From the NCBI RefSeq assembly GCF_900100695.1, contig NZ_FNCF01000002.1, forward strand, positions 124,001-188,000: 64,000 nucleotides of DNA. The letters are read 5' to 3'. The notes below the pieces were generated by a model. That model did no database searches. It was not told the DNA's origin and saw only the letters and a program-made list of their open reading frames with translations. Origin of the DNA: Klenkia brasiliensis (GTDB lineage: Bacteria > Actinomycetota > Actinomycetes > Mycobacteriales > Geodermatophilaceae). Shown here in pieces: positions 49,808 to 58,318 of this stretch (its first letter is position 1; every line of letters starts with the position of its first letter). The translations under genes and the position numbers were made by a program.

Positions 49808-50866
49808 ATGAAGGCCCTGCGTTTCTACGCCCCGGAGGACGTCCGCCTCGAGGACGTGCCGGAGCCGGAGTGCGGTCCGCGCGAGGTGAAGATCAAGGTG
49901 CGCAACTGCTCGACCTGCGGCACCGACGTCAAGATCTTCCACAACGGGCACCAGAACCTCAGCCCGCCGCGCACCATCGGGCACGAGATCGCCGGCGAGG
50001 TCGTCGAGGTCGGCGCCGAGGTGGAGAGCGCCTTCGGCGCCAGCTGGGCCCCGGGCGACCGGGTGCAGGTCATCGCCGCCGTGCCGTGCGGGGAGTGCCA
50101 CGAGTGCCGCAAGGGCTGGATGGCCGTCTGCGAGAACCAGACCTCCGTCGGCTACCAGTACGACGGCGGCTTCGCCGAGTACATGGTCGTGCCCGAGCAG
50201 GTGCTCAAGGTCGACGGTCTCAACCGCATCCCCGAGGGCGTCGGCTTCGACGAGGCCTCGGCCGCGGAGCCCTTCGCCTGCGCCATCAACGCCCAGGAGC
50301 TGCTCGGCATCGAGGAGGGCGACACCCTCGTCGTCTTCGGCGCCGGCCCGATCGGCTGCATGCACATCCGCATCGCCCGCGGCGTGCACAAGGTGGGCAA
50401 GGTCTTCCTCGTGGACGTCAACGCCGAGCGGCTGCAGATGAGCGCCGACGCCGTGCAGCCCGACGAGGTCATCAACGGCGCCGAGGTCGACGTCGTCGAG
50501 CGGGTCATGGAGCTGACCGGCGGCCGCGGCGCCGACGTCGTCATCACCGCCACCGCCGCGAACGTCACCCAGGAGCAGGCCATCGCGATGGCCGCCCGCA
50601 ACGGCCGGATCTCCTTCTTCGGCGGGCTGCCCAAGACCAACCCGACGATCACCTGCGACTCCAACGTGGTGCACTACCGGCAGCTGCACATCCACGGCGC
50701 CAACGGCTCGGCCCCCGAGCACAACAAGCGGGCGCTGGAGTACATCGCCTCCGGGCAGGTGCCGGTCAAGGACCTCATCACCGAGCGCATCCCGCTGGAG
50801 CGTGCGCTGGAGGCCTTCGACATCGTCAAGAGCGGCAAGGCCATCAAGGTCACCGTCGAACCCTGA
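49808..50866 (+). CDS. Zinc-dependent polyol(-phosphate)-type dehydrogenase
   Basis: Medium-chain dehydrogenase of the sorbitol/galactitol-phosphate group, 352 aa. Catalytic zinc motif CSTCGTDVKIFHNGH and GHEIAGEVVEVG; structural zinc Cys in CGECHECRKGWMAVC; Rossmann FGAGPIGCMHIRIARG. ATG 49808 with GGAGGA upstream. Being divergent from the mannitol-type PTS gene, it likely oxidises the imported polyol phosphate (or a related polyol), which is inference. A palindrome-like TCACT-AC-AGTGA (49755-49766) lies upstream. Confidence 0.85.
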   Translation: MKALRFYAPEDVRLEDVPEPECGPREVKIKVRNCSTCGTDVKIFHNGHQNLSPPRTIGHEIAGEVVEVGAEVESAFGASWAPGDRVQVIAAVPCGECHECRKGWMAVCENQTSVGYQYDGGFAEYMVVPEQVLKVDGLNRIPEGVGFDEASAAEPFACAINAQELLGIEEGDTLVVFGAGPIGCMHIRIARGVHKVGKVFLVDVNAERLQMSADAVQPDEVINGAEVDVVERVMELTGGRGADVVITATAANVTQEQAIAMAARNGRISFFGGLPKTNPTITCDSNVVHYRQLHIHGANGSAPEHNKRALEYIASGQVPVKDLITERIPLERALEAFDIVKSGKAIKVTVEP

Positions 50867-50874
50867 GCCACCCG

Positions 50875-50912
50875 CGACGGGGCCCCGGGTGCGTGCACCC
50901 GGGGCCCCGTCG
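50875..50912. terminator. Bidirectional terminator
   Basis: Perfect 18-bp stem CGACGGGGCCCCGGGTGC with a 2-base loop, located between the convergent dehydrogenase (stop 50866) and flavin monooxygenase (stop 50918) genes. Confidence 0.85.
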
Positions 50913-50917
50913 TCGTC

Positions 50918-52117
50918 TCAGTGCCGGATGCCGGCCTGCTGCATGAGCGGCAGGATGTCGCTCTCGAACACGTCGAGCTCCTGCACCGGGTCGATCAGGC
51001 CCATGATCATGCCGTCCATGCCGGCCTGGTTGAGCTTCACCAGCTCCTCGGTGACCTGCTCCGGGGTGCCGACGATCGGGTAGCCGCCCCACCCGGCGAT
51101 GAAGCGCTCCTGGTACTCCTTGACCACGTGGTCGAAGGACTGCGACGCGCCCGAGCCGGCGATCTTGATGACGTTGCCGGCGGCGCCCCAGTCGCCCTCG
51201 TCGATCACGTTCTGGAAGGCGGCCTTGGCCTCGGCCTCGGTGTCGCGGCAGACGATGAGCCCGTAGGTCATGGTCTGGATGTCGCGCTGGTGCTCGGTGC
51301 GGGCCTTCTCCTTCAGCGTCGAGGTGTAGGTCTGCACGTTCTCCAGGGTGTCCAGCGAGGCGAAGTTGACGTCGACGTTGCGGGCGGAGAACTCGATGCC
51401 GGCCTTGGAGTTGCCCGCGTTGATCAGCGCCGGCCGGGGCCCCTGGACGGGCTTCGGGTAGGCCTCGACGTCCATGCCGTTGAAGTACTTCCCGTCGACG
51501 TCGAAGCTGCCCTCCTCGGTCCACAGCTTGACCGCGTAGTCGATCCACTCCTGGCCGAAGGCGTAGCGCTCGTCGTGCTCGCGCTGCTCCCGGCCGAACA
51601 TCTCCATCTCCGGGGTCACCCAGCCCATGACCAGGTTGAGCACGAACCGCCCGCCCGAGATGTGGTCGATGGTCATGGCCTGCTTGGCCGAGACGATCGG
51701 GTGCATGGTCGGCAGGTGCGAGGTCGCGGCGATCGCGATGTTCTCGGTCGCCTCGGCCAGCCCCGCGGCCCAGGTGTAGGTCTCGAAGCAGTTGCCGTTG
51801 AAGTTGGTCGAGCCGCCGAAGCCCTTCCAGCGCGCGACCGGCACCATCGCCTCGAAGCCCAGCCGGTCGGCCTTCTGCGCGATCGCCTTGGTGTGCTCCC
51901 AGGTGATCTCGTAGCTGCTGGCCGCGTGGCTCATGATCAGCCCGTAGGAGCAGTTGGTGCCGAACAGGCCCAGCTTCATGCCCTGGTCGTTGAACAGCGG
52001 GTTGGTCGTGGTGCGGTCCGCGCGCGGCTGGGTCTCGGCCGGCGGACGCGGGTCGGTGGGGGCCAGGTCCAGACGCTCGTTGGCGCGCTGGGTGGGACGG
52101 TCGTCGGTGGTCGTCAC
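50918..52117 (-). CDS. RutA-like flavin-dependent monooxygenase (LLM class)
   Basis: Luciferase-like flavin monooxygenase, 399 aa, of the RutA type (relatives use a flavin-N5-peroxide to attack amide, sulfone or aryl-halide carbons). Marks: ALINAGNSKAGIEFSARN, ISGGRFVLNLVMGWVTPEM and RWKGFGGSTNFNGNCFE. It needs reduced FMN from a partner, present at 53531-54013. GTG 52117 with GAGGAG upstream; residues 1-45 are a Pro/Thr-rich extension. It lies after ribBA with a 154-bp gap that has its own likely -10 (TAGCGT on the minus strand, near 52180-52185). Substrate is unknown. Confidence 0.85.
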   Translation of the reverse strand: MTTTDDRPTQRANERLDLAPTDPRPPAETQPRADRTTTNPLFNDQGMKLGLFGTNCSYGLIMSHAASSYEITWEHTKAIAQKADRLGFEAMVPVARWKGFGGSTNFNGNCFETYTWAAGLAEATENIAIAATSHLPTMHPIVSAKQAMTIDHISGGRFVLNLVMGWVTPEMEMFGREQREHDERYAFGQEWIDYAVKLWTEEGSFDVDGKYFNGMDVEAYPKPVQGPRPALINAGNSKAGIEFSARNVDVNFASLDTLENVQTYTSTLKEKARTEHQRDIQTMTYGLIVCRDTEAEAKAAFQNVIDEGDWGAAGNVIKIAGSGASQSFDHVVKEYQERFIAGWGGYPIVGTPEQVTEELVKLNQAGMDGMIMGLIDPVQELDVFESDILPLMQQAGIRH

Positions 52118-52271
52118 GCGGGGCTCCTCGGCAGGTCGGCGGGCCGGGCGCGGTGTGCGCTGGGCCACGTTCAGCACCGACGCTAGGAGCCGTGGGCGGC
52201 GCCGGACAGCCGCCCAGCGCACCCGCCTGACCGTTCGCCGCAGACCTCGCGACGGTCCCCTGACCTGCGCG

Positions 52272-53534
52272 TCAGGTGCCGGCGACGGGCAGGTCGACGA
52301 CGGCGGACAGCCCGGGCGCCGGCGCCCCCGCGTGGCCCATCCGCTCCCGCTTCGTGCGGAGGTAGCGGAGGTTGTGCGGGGTCTCCACGGTGGGCAGGTG
52401 GACCCGGCCGGTGATGGTGAGGCCGTAGCCCTCCAGGCCGCCGTACTTGGCCGGGTTGTTGGTGATCAACCGGATCCGGGTGGCGCCGAGGTCACCGAGG
52501 ATCTGCGCGCCGACGCCGTAGGAGCGGGAGTCCACCGGCAGGCCCTGGGCGGTGTTGGCGTCCACGGTGTCCAGGCCCTGCTCCTGCAGGGCGTAGGCGC
52601 GGATCTTGTGGCCCAGGCCGATGCCGCGGCCCTCGTGGCCGCGCAGGTAGACCACCGCACCGGTGCCCTCGGCGGCGATGGTGGCCAGGGCGGTCTCCAG
52701 CTGGCTGCCGCAGTCGCAGCGCAGCGAGCCCAGGATGTCCCCGGTCAGGCACTCCGAGTGCACCCGCACCAGCGCGCCGGCACCGGTGCGCGAGGCCGCG
52801 GCCAGGTCGCCCATGACCAGCGCGAGGTGCTCGGTGCCGTCGAGGGTGCTGCGGTAGGCCAGGGCCCGGAACTCGCCGAACTCGGTGGGCATCTGCGCGG
52901 ACCCGACCAGCTCGACGAGGGTCTCGGTGGCCCGGCGGTGCCGCACCAGGTCCGCGATCGCCAGCACCGGCAACCCGTGCTCGGTGGCGAACGCCGTCAG
53001 GGAGGCCCCGGCGCGCATGGACCCGTCCTCGTCGACGACCTCCCCGATCACCCCGACCCCGGACAGGCCCGCCATCCGGGTGAGGTCGACGGCGGCCTCG
53101 GTGTGCCCGGCGCGCACCAGCACCCCGCCCTCCCGGGCGATGAGCGGGAACACGTGCCCCGGACGCCGGAACTCCTCCGCCGGCGCGGAGGTCAGCGAGC
53201 GGACGGTGAGCGCCCGGTCGGCCGCCGACACCCCGGTGGAGGTGCCGAGGTGGTCCACGGTGACGGTGAACGCCGTCCCGTGGGCGTCGGTGTTGTCGGT
53301 GACCATCAGCGGCAGCTGCAGCTCGCGGGCCCGTGCGGCGGGCATGGGCGCGCAGACGATGCCGGTCGTGTGCCGGACGACGAAGGCCATCTGCTCAGGG
53401 GTGCACAGCTCGGCGGCGACGACGAGGTCGCCCTCGTTCTCCCGGTCCTCGTCGTCGACCACCACGACCATGCCGCCGGCGGCGAGCGCGGCGACGGCGG
53501 TCTGCACGGCCTCGGTGGGGGTCCTGCGGGTCAT
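52272..53534 (-). CDS. ribBA: Bifunctional RibBA: DHBP synthase / GTP cyclohydrolase II
   Basis: Makes the two precursors of riboflavin, 420 aa. The N-terminal DHBP synthase domain has VDDEDRENEGDLVVAAE and HTTGIVCAPM; the C-terminal cyclohydrolase domain has VHSECLTGDILGSLRCDCG with the zinc Cys, and YLRGHEGRGIGLGHKI. ATG 53534 overlaps the flavin reductase stop by 4 bp. No FMN riboswitch is seen upstream. The rest of the riboflavin pathway is not nearby, so this copy appears dedicated to the flavin-dependent cluster, an inference from context. Confidence 0.92.
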   Translation of the reverse strand: MTRRTPTEAVQTAVAALAAGGMVVVVDDEDRENEGDLVVAAELCTPEQMAFVVRHTTGIVCAPMPAARARELQLPLMVTDNTDAHGTAFTVTVDHLGTSTGVSAADRALTVRSLTSAPAEEFRRPGHVFPLIAREGGVLVRAGHTEAAVDLTRMAGLSGVGVIGEVVDEDGSMRAGASLTAFATEHGLPVLAIADLVRHRRATETLVELVGSAQMPTEFGEFRALAYRSTLDGTEHLALVMGDLAAASRTGAGALVRVHSECLTGDILGSLRCDCGSQLETALATIAAEGTGAVVYLRGHEGRGIGLGHKIRAYALQEQGLDTVDANTAQGLPVDSRSYGVGAQILGDLGATRIRLITNNPAKYGGLEGYGLTITGRVHLPTVETPHNLRYLRTKRERMGHAGAPAPGLSAVVDLPVAGT

Positions 53535-54013
53535 GCGGTCACCTCGAGGGCCGTGTGGGTGCCGAACACCCGGGAGTGGTAGGTCAGCGGCTGTCCGTCG
53601 ACGGTGGCCGCGGCCCGGACGAGGCCGAGGGCGACGACGTGGTCACCGCCCTCGACCAGGGACTCCACGTCGCAGGCCAGCCACCCGGGTGCGCCGGGCA
53701 GGCGGGGCAGGCCGGAGTCGGGCACCCAGTCGACGGCGGCGAACTTGTCCGGGCCCTTGCGGGCGAAGGACAGCGCCAGCGCCGACTGGGTGGAGCCGAG
53801 GACGTTCACGCCGAACCGGCCGGTGTCCCGGACCAGGGCCAGCAGGTCCGAGCCGCGGTCCAGGGAGACCAGCACCATCGGCGGGTCCATCGACAGCGAC
53901 GCGAACGCCGACACCGTCGTCCCGTGCGGGACGCCGTCGGCCGACACCGCGGTGATGACCGAGACCGGGGTGGCGACCCCGGCCATCACCTCGCGGAACG
54001 CCTCCGCCAGCAC
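53531..54013 (-). CDS. Flavin reductase family protein (FMN-binding split barrel)
   Basis: Small NAD(P)H:flavin reductase of the HpaC/RutF/DIM6 family, 160 aa. The start AFREVMAGVATPVSVITAVS, DGVPHGTTVSAFASLSMDPP and PMVLVSLDRGSDLL are family signatures, with the usual CDVESLVEGGDHVVALG late segment. It would supply reduced FMN or FAD to the RutA-like monooxygenase. GTG 54013 lies 3 bp after the aldehyde dehydrogenase stop, and its own stop overlaps the ribBA start by 4 bp. Confidence 0.85.
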   Translation of the reverse strand: MLAEAFREVMAGVATPVSVITAVSADGVPHGTTVSAFASLSMDPPMVLVSLDRGSDLLALVRDTGRFGVNVLGSTQSALALSFARKGPDKFAAVDWVPDSGLPRLPGAPGWLACDVESLVEGGDHVVALGLVRAAATVDGQPLTYHSRVFGTHTALEVTA

Positions 54014-54016
54014 GGG

Positions 54017-55507
54017 TCAGCCCAGCTGGAACGGGTCGCGGGTCCCGCCGGTCAGCTCGATGAACACCGACTTGTTCTCGGTGTACTCGTTGACCGCGTC
54101 GACGCCGTTCTCCCGGCCGATGCCGGAGTTGCCGAAGCCGCCGAAGGGCATGTTCGGGGCGACCACCCGGTAGGCGTTCACCCAGACCGTGCCGGCCCGC
54201 AGCTTGGCCGCGACCCGGTGGGCGCGGTGCACGTCCTTGGTCCACACCGCCCCGGCCAGGCCGTAGGGGGTGTCGTTGGCCAGCTTGAGCGCCTCGTCCT
54301 CGTCGGTGAAGGTGTAGGCGGCCAGCACCGGGCCGAAGACCTCCTCGCGGACGATGGTGTTCTCCGGGGTCACGTTGGTGACCACGGTCGGCTTGACGAA
54401 CAGCCCACCGAGCTCGGCGGCCGGCTCGCCGCCGCAGGCGAAGGTGGCGCCCTCGGCCGCGGCGCCCTCGAGGTAGCCGAGCACCTTCTCGTACTGCGGC
54501 CGGTTGGCCACCGGGCCCATCTCGGTGTCGGCGTCGTTGGGGTCGCCGAGCACGATCTCGTTGGCCCGGGCGGCGATCTTCTCGACCAGGGCGTCGTGCA
54601 CGTCGGCGTGCACGATCAGCCGGGAGCCGGCCATGCAGGTCTGCCCGGTGGCCGCGAAGACACCGGCGACCAGGCCGTTGGCGGCGGCGTCGAGGTCGGC
54701 GTCGGGGAAGACGATCTGCGGGCTCTTGCCGCCCAGCTCGAGGGTGACCCGGTTGAGGTTGCTCACCGCGGCCCGGGCGACGGCGGCACCGGTGGCGGTG
54801 GAGCCGGTGAAGGCGACCTTGTCCACGCCCTGGTGCGACGCCAGCGCCTCACCGGTGGAGCGGTCCCAGCCGGTGACCACGTTGAGCACGCCCGCGGGCA
54901 GCCCGGCCTCGTGGAGCACCTGGGCGAAGGCGACGGTGGAGGCGGGGGAGTGCTCGGAGGGCTTGACCACGCAGGTGTTGCCGGCGGCCAGCAGCGGGGC
55001 GAGCTTGAAGGTCAGGAGCAGCAGCGGGGAGTTCCACGGCGTGATGGCGCCGACGACGCCGACCGGCTCGCGCACGGTGTAGCCGAAGTAGTTCGGGTTG
55101 ACCGGCGGGACGGTGCGGCCCTCGATCTTGTCGGCCAGCCCGGCGAAGTAGTAGTACCAGTTCGGCAGCCCCTTGAGCTGGCCGAGCATCTCGCGCATCA
55201 GCTTGCCGGAGTCGTTGACCTCGAGCTGGGCCAGCCGCTCGGCGTTGGCGAGGATCGCGTCCCCGCACTTCCGCATGATCGCGCTGCGCTGGAACCCGGT
55301 CATCTGCCCCCACTCGCCCTCGAAGGCGGTGCGGGCCGAGGCCACGGCCTCGTCGACGTCCTCGGGGGCGCCGTCGGCGAGCACCGCCCAGGCCTGGCCG
55401 GTGTAGGGGTTCTGCGACTCGAAGGTCTTGCCCGAGCGGGCGTCGACGGTCTTGCCGCCGATGAACAGCCCGAAGGACTCGAGCTCGGTGGACGTCGCGG
55501 TCGTCAT
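54017..55507 (-). CDS. Aldehyde dehydrogenase
   Basis: NAD(P)-dependent aldehyde dehydrogenase, 496 aa. Catalytic Cys in FAATGQTCMAGSRLIV, catalytic Glu in VTLELGGKSPQIVF, cofactor loop FTGSTATGAAVARAA, and C-terminal PFGGFGNSGIGRENG. Close to hydroxymuconic-semialdehyde or betaine-aldehyde types by eye, but the substrate is not resolved. ATG 55507 with AGAAGGAG upstream. First gene of the aldehyde dehydrogenase-flavin reductase-ribBA unit; a 38-bp element shared with the CoA-transferase unit lies 61 bp upstream. Confidence 0.9.
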   Translation of the reverse strand: MTTATSTELESFGLFIGGKTVDARSGKTFESQNPYTGQAWAVLADGAPEDVDEAVASARTAFEGEWGQMTGFQRSAIMRKCGDAILANAERLAQLEVNDSGKLMREMLGQLKGLPNWYYYFAGLADKIEGRTVPPVNPNYFGYTVREPVGVVGAITPWNSPLLLLTFKLAPLLAAGNTCVVKPSEHSPASTVAFAQVLHEAGLPAGVLNVVTGWDRSTGEALASHQGVDKVAFTGSTATGAAVARAAVSNLNRVTLELGGKSPQIVFPDADLDAAANGLVAGVFAATGQTCMAGSRLIVHADVHDALVEKIAARANEIVLGDPNDADTEMGPVANRPQYEKVLGYLEGAAAEGATFACGGEPAAELGGLFVKPTVVTNVTPENTIVREEVFGPVLAAYTFTDEDEALKLANDTPYGLAGAVWTKDVHRAHRVAAKLRAGTVWVNAYRVVAPNMPFGGFGNSGIGRENGVDAVNEYTENKSVFIELTGGTRDPFQLG

Positions 55508-55568
55508 CGACTGCTCCTTCTCGGTGTGGTGCCGGTCACGGCAACGGTAGGGAGGCGTGCGGGTCGGC

Positions 55569-55606
55569 GACCATCCGTTGTCCGCCGACCTGTGTCCGCA
55601 GAGCGC
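55569..55606. promoter_or_regulatory. Shared 38-bp element, copy A (upstream of aldehyde dehydrogenase)
   Basis: Reads GACCATCCG-N8-CGACCTG-TG-TCCGCAGAGCGC on the plus strand. The same elements in the same spacing occur at 58319-58356. It lies 61 bp before the aldehyde dehydrogenase ATG, abutting the stop codon of the FMN reductase gene, upstream of a possible -10 (TACCGT on the minus strand near 55542-55547). Position fits an activator site. Confidence 0.65.
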
Positions 55607-56139
55607 TAGACCTGCGGGTGCAGTGCGCGGATGGCCGCCGACCCCTGGACGGCGCGGGTCAGGTCGACCAGCGCGCGGCCGTGGGCGGCGGCCAGCTCGG
55701 CGGCGTCGGCGGTCAGGCCGTCGCCGTCGAAGTGCGGGTGGGAGAGCACCAGGCCCGGGCTGAGCACCTGGCAGCCGTAGAACCCGGCGAGCAGGCTGCG
55801 CAGCGAGTCCTGCGCCAGGAAGTGCTCCGGGGCGTTGTTGGTCATCACGATCGCGGCCGTGGTGCCGGCCAGGTGCGCCGTCGTCTCGGTCGTGTACCGG
55901 CCGCGCTCGGCGTTCTCGAACAGGCTGCGCAGCAGGGCCGAGAACGACGCCCGGTAGGTGGGGCTGCCGAAGACGACGGCGTCGGCGGCCTCCACCGCGT
56001 CGAGCACGGTCGCCACGTCGGTGTCGGCCAGGCTCAGCTTGATCACCTCGGCGCCCGCGCAGCCGGCCAGGATGCCCGCCACCCCCGCGTCGGTGCGGCC
56101 GCCCACCGACGGGCTGCCGACGACCCCGACGACCTTCAC
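55606..56139 (-). CDS. NADPH-dependent FMN reductase-like flavodoxin protein
   Basis: Flavodoxin-fold reductase of the SsuE/ArsH type, 177 aa. The phosphate loop GSPSVGGRTDAG follows the first strand VVGVVG, and the FGSPTYRASFSALLRSLFE and IVMTNNAPEHFLAQDSL segments are typical. It would reduce FMN with NAD(P)H; with the split-barrel reductase it gives the cluster two kinds of flavin reductase. GTG 56139 overlaps the lyase stop codon (GTGA). Stop is TAG at 55606-55608, next to element copy A. Confidence 0.85.
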   Translation of the reverse strand: MKVVGVVGSPSVGGRTDAGVAGILAGCAGAEVIKLSLADTDVATVLDAVEAADAVVFGSPTYRASFSALLRSLFENAERGRYTTETTAHLAGTTAAIVMTNNAPEHFLAQDSLRSLLAGFYGCQVLSPGLVLSHPHFDGDGLTADAAELAAAHGRALVDLTRAVQGSAAIRALHPQV

Positions 56140-57056
56140 GGGCGGAACTCCCCGCGCGGCCTGCTGGCCCCGCCGGCCCGGTACAGCGAGCTGGGCAGCG
56201 GGTGCTCCACCGCCCGCTCGGTGACGGCGGCCGCGGCGAGCACGAGGTCCAGGTCGATGCCGGTCTCCACCCCGGAGTCGTCGAGCCAGTAGACGAGCTC
56301 CTCGGTGGCGATGTTGCCGCTGGCGCCCGGGGCGAACGGGCAGCCGCCGAGGCCGCCGACCGACGCGTCGAGCTGGGTGACCCCGGCCAGGACGGCGGCC
56401 AGCGCGTTGGCCTGGCCGGTGCCGCGCGTGTCGTGGAAGTGCGCGCCCAGCGGCAGGCCGGGTGCCGCCGCGCGGACGGCTTCGAGCAGGTCGACGGTGC
56501 GCCGCGGGGTGACCGTGCCGATCGTGTCGCCCAGGCAGAGCTGGTCGGCGCCGGCGGCGACCGCGGTGGCGACGACGTCCAGGGTGCGGGACGGATCGGT
56601 CCGTCCGTCGAACGGGCAGTCCCAGGCGGTCGCGATGATCACCTCGAGCGAGCCGCCGGCGGCGTGCGAGACCTCGGCGATGGCGCCGATCGCCTCGGCG
56701 GCCTCGGACGTGGGCCGGCCGGCGTTGGCCCGGGAGTGCGAGTCGGCGGCGCTGACCACGTACTCCAGGTGCGGGATGCCGGCGTCCACCGCGCGCTGCG
56801 CCCCGCGCAGGTTGGCCACCAGCGCGGAGAAGTGCACGCCCTCGTACCGGCCCAGCGCCGCCGCGACCTGGTCGGCGTCGGCCAGCGCCGGGACCGCCTT
56901 CGGGGAGACGAAGGAGGTCACCTCGATGCGCTGCACGCCGGTGGCGACCAGTGCCTCGAGCATCTCCAGCTTGGCCTCCAGCGGGACCGGGTCCTCCAGC
57001 TGCAGGCCGTCGCGCATGCCGACCTCGCGGACGTCGACCCTGGGTGGCAGCTGCAC
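56136..57056 (-). CDS. Hydroxymethylglutaryl-CoA lyase-like enzyme
   Basis: TIM-barrel lyase of the DRE/HMG-CoA lyase family, 306 aa. VREVGMRDGLQLEDP carries the catalytic Arg-Asp, GAHFHDTRGTGQANAL the metal-binding His pair, and GGLGGCPFAPGASGNIATEEL the catalytic Cys loop. The reaction would be cleavage of a 3-hydroxy-3-methyl or similar acyl-CoA into acetyl-CoA and a ketoacid; the exact acyl group is not known. GTG 57056 lies next to the CoA-transferase stop with no gap. Confidence 0.88.
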   Translation of the reverse strand: MQLPPRVDVREVGMRDGLQLEDPVPLEAKLEMLEALVATGVQRIEVTSFVSPKAVPALADADQVAAALGRYEGVHFSALVANLRGAQRAVDAGIPHLEYVVSAADSHSRANAGRPTSEAAEAIGAIAEVSHAAGGSLEVIIATAWDCPFDGRTDPSRTLDVVATAVAAGADQLCLGDTIGTVTPRRTVDLLEAVRAAAPGLPLGAHFHDTRGTGQANALAAVLAGVTQLDASVGGLGGCPFAPGASGNIATEELVYWLDDSGVETGIDLDLVLAAAAVTERAVEHPLPSSLYRAGGASRPRGEFRP

Positions 57057-58259
57057 TCAGATCACCCCTTCGGCGGCCAGTGCCGCCACGTCGGACTCGG
57101 TGAGGCCCAGCAGCTCGCCGTAGACCTCGGTGTTGTGCCACCCCGGCCTCGGCGGCCCGGCCCACTTCACCGCCCCGGGCGTGGCCGACAGCTGCGGCGT
57201 CACGCCCGGGCCGAGCACGTCGGCGTCCACCCCGAGGTCGTGGTGGTCCACCAGCATGCCCCGCGCCAGGAACTGCTCGTCGACCGCGACGTCGGCGACC
57301 GTCGCCACCGGGCCGACGACGACGCCGGCGCCGCTGCAGCGGGCCACCACCTCCTCGGGCGGGAGCTGCACCGCCCAGGCGCCGATGAGGTCGTCGAGCT
57401 CGTCCTGGTGCCGGGCGCGGGCGGTGTGCGTGGCGTAGCGCTCGTCGTCGGCGAGCTCGGGGCGCCCCATCGCGGCGCACAGCCGCCGGAACAGGGTGTC
57501 CTGGTTGGCCGCGATGATCACGAACGTGCCGTCGGCGGTCCGGTAGCTGTTGGACGGGGCGATCGCGTCCAGCCGGGTGCCGCTGGGCTGGCGCACCAGC
57601 CCGGCGCGGGAGTAGTCCGGGACCATCGACTCGGTCACCGCCAGGCAGGAGTCGGTGAGCGCGGCGTCGACCACCTGGCCCTGCCCGGTGCGGGCGCGGG
57701 CGACCAGCGCGGTGAGGATGCCCTGGCAGGCGAACATCCCGGCCAGCGAGTCGCCGATCGACAGCGCCATCCGCACCGGCGGCTGGCCGGGGAAGCCGGT
57801 GACGAACCGCAGCCCGGCTCGGGCCTCCGCGACGCTGGCGTAGCCGGGCTGGGCGGCCATCGGCCCGGTCTGGCCGTAGCCGGAGACCCGGGCCAGCACC
57901 AGGCCGGGGTTGGCCGCGGCCAGCCGGTCGTACCCCAGGCCCCAGCGCTCCATGGTGCCCGGGCGGAAGCTCTCCACCACGACGTCGGCGTCGGCGGCCA
58001 GGGCCAGGAACAGCTCCTGCCCCCGCTCGCCGCGCAGGTCCAGGGTGATGCAGCGCTTGTTGCGGGCGTGCACGGTCCAGAAGAAGCCGCGACCGTCCTC
58101 GTGGGCCTGGCCCCAGGTGCGCAGCGGGTCGGGCCGGTCGGGGGCCTCGACCTTGATGACGTCGGCGCCCTGGTCACCCAGCAGCCGCCCGGCGAACGGG
58201 CCGGCGATGAGGGTGCCGATCTCCAGCACGCGGATGCCCTCGAGCGCTCCGGCGGTCAT
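57057..58259 (-). CDS. CaiB/BaiF family CoA-transferase
   Basis: Class III CoA-transferase, 400 aa, moving CoA between acids. Family marks: GIRVLEIGTLIAGPFAGRLL near the start, GADVIKVEAPDRPDPLR, NKRCITLDLRGERGQE, FRPGTMERWGLGY and the Asp of ALTDSCLAVTE. It probably activates the acid that the HMG-CoA-lyase-like enzyme then cleaves. ATG 58259 has GGAGGAG upstream. First gene of the cluster; element copy B is 59 bp upstream. Confidence 0.9.
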   Translation of the reverse strand: MTAGALEGIRVLEIGTLIAGPFAGRLLGDQGADVIKVEAPDRPDPLRTWGQAHEDGRGFFWTVHARNKRCITLDLRGERGQELFLALAADADVVVESFRPGTMERWGLGYDRLAAANPGLVLARVSGYGQTGPMAAQPGYASVAEARAGLRFVTGFPGQPPVRMALSIGDSLAGMFACQGILTALVARARTGQGQVVDAALTDSCLAVTESMVPDYSRAGLVRQPSGTRLDAIAPSNSYRTADGTFVIIAANQDTLFRRLCAAMGRPELADDERYATHTARARHQDELDDLIGAWAVQLPPEEVVARCSGAGVVVGPVATVADVAVDEQFLARGMLVDHHDLGVDADVLGPGVTPQLSATPGAVKWAGPPRPGWHNTEVYGELLGLTESDVAALAAEGVI

Positions 58260-58318
58260 GCGGCTCCTCCACGTCGTCGTGCGGGACGGCCCGACGCTAG
58301 GGGCGCGGCGGGACCCGG

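Noticed and set aside
53535-53700. Search for an FMN riboswitch upstream of ribBA
   Set aside because: The upstream bases are coding sequence of the flavin reductase gene, overlapping the ribBA start by 4 bp, and no conserved aptamer motifs were seen.
53333-55609. Long plus-strand frame opposite flavin reductase and aldehyde dehydrogenase genes
   Set aside because: Shadow of well-defined enzymes on the minus strand.
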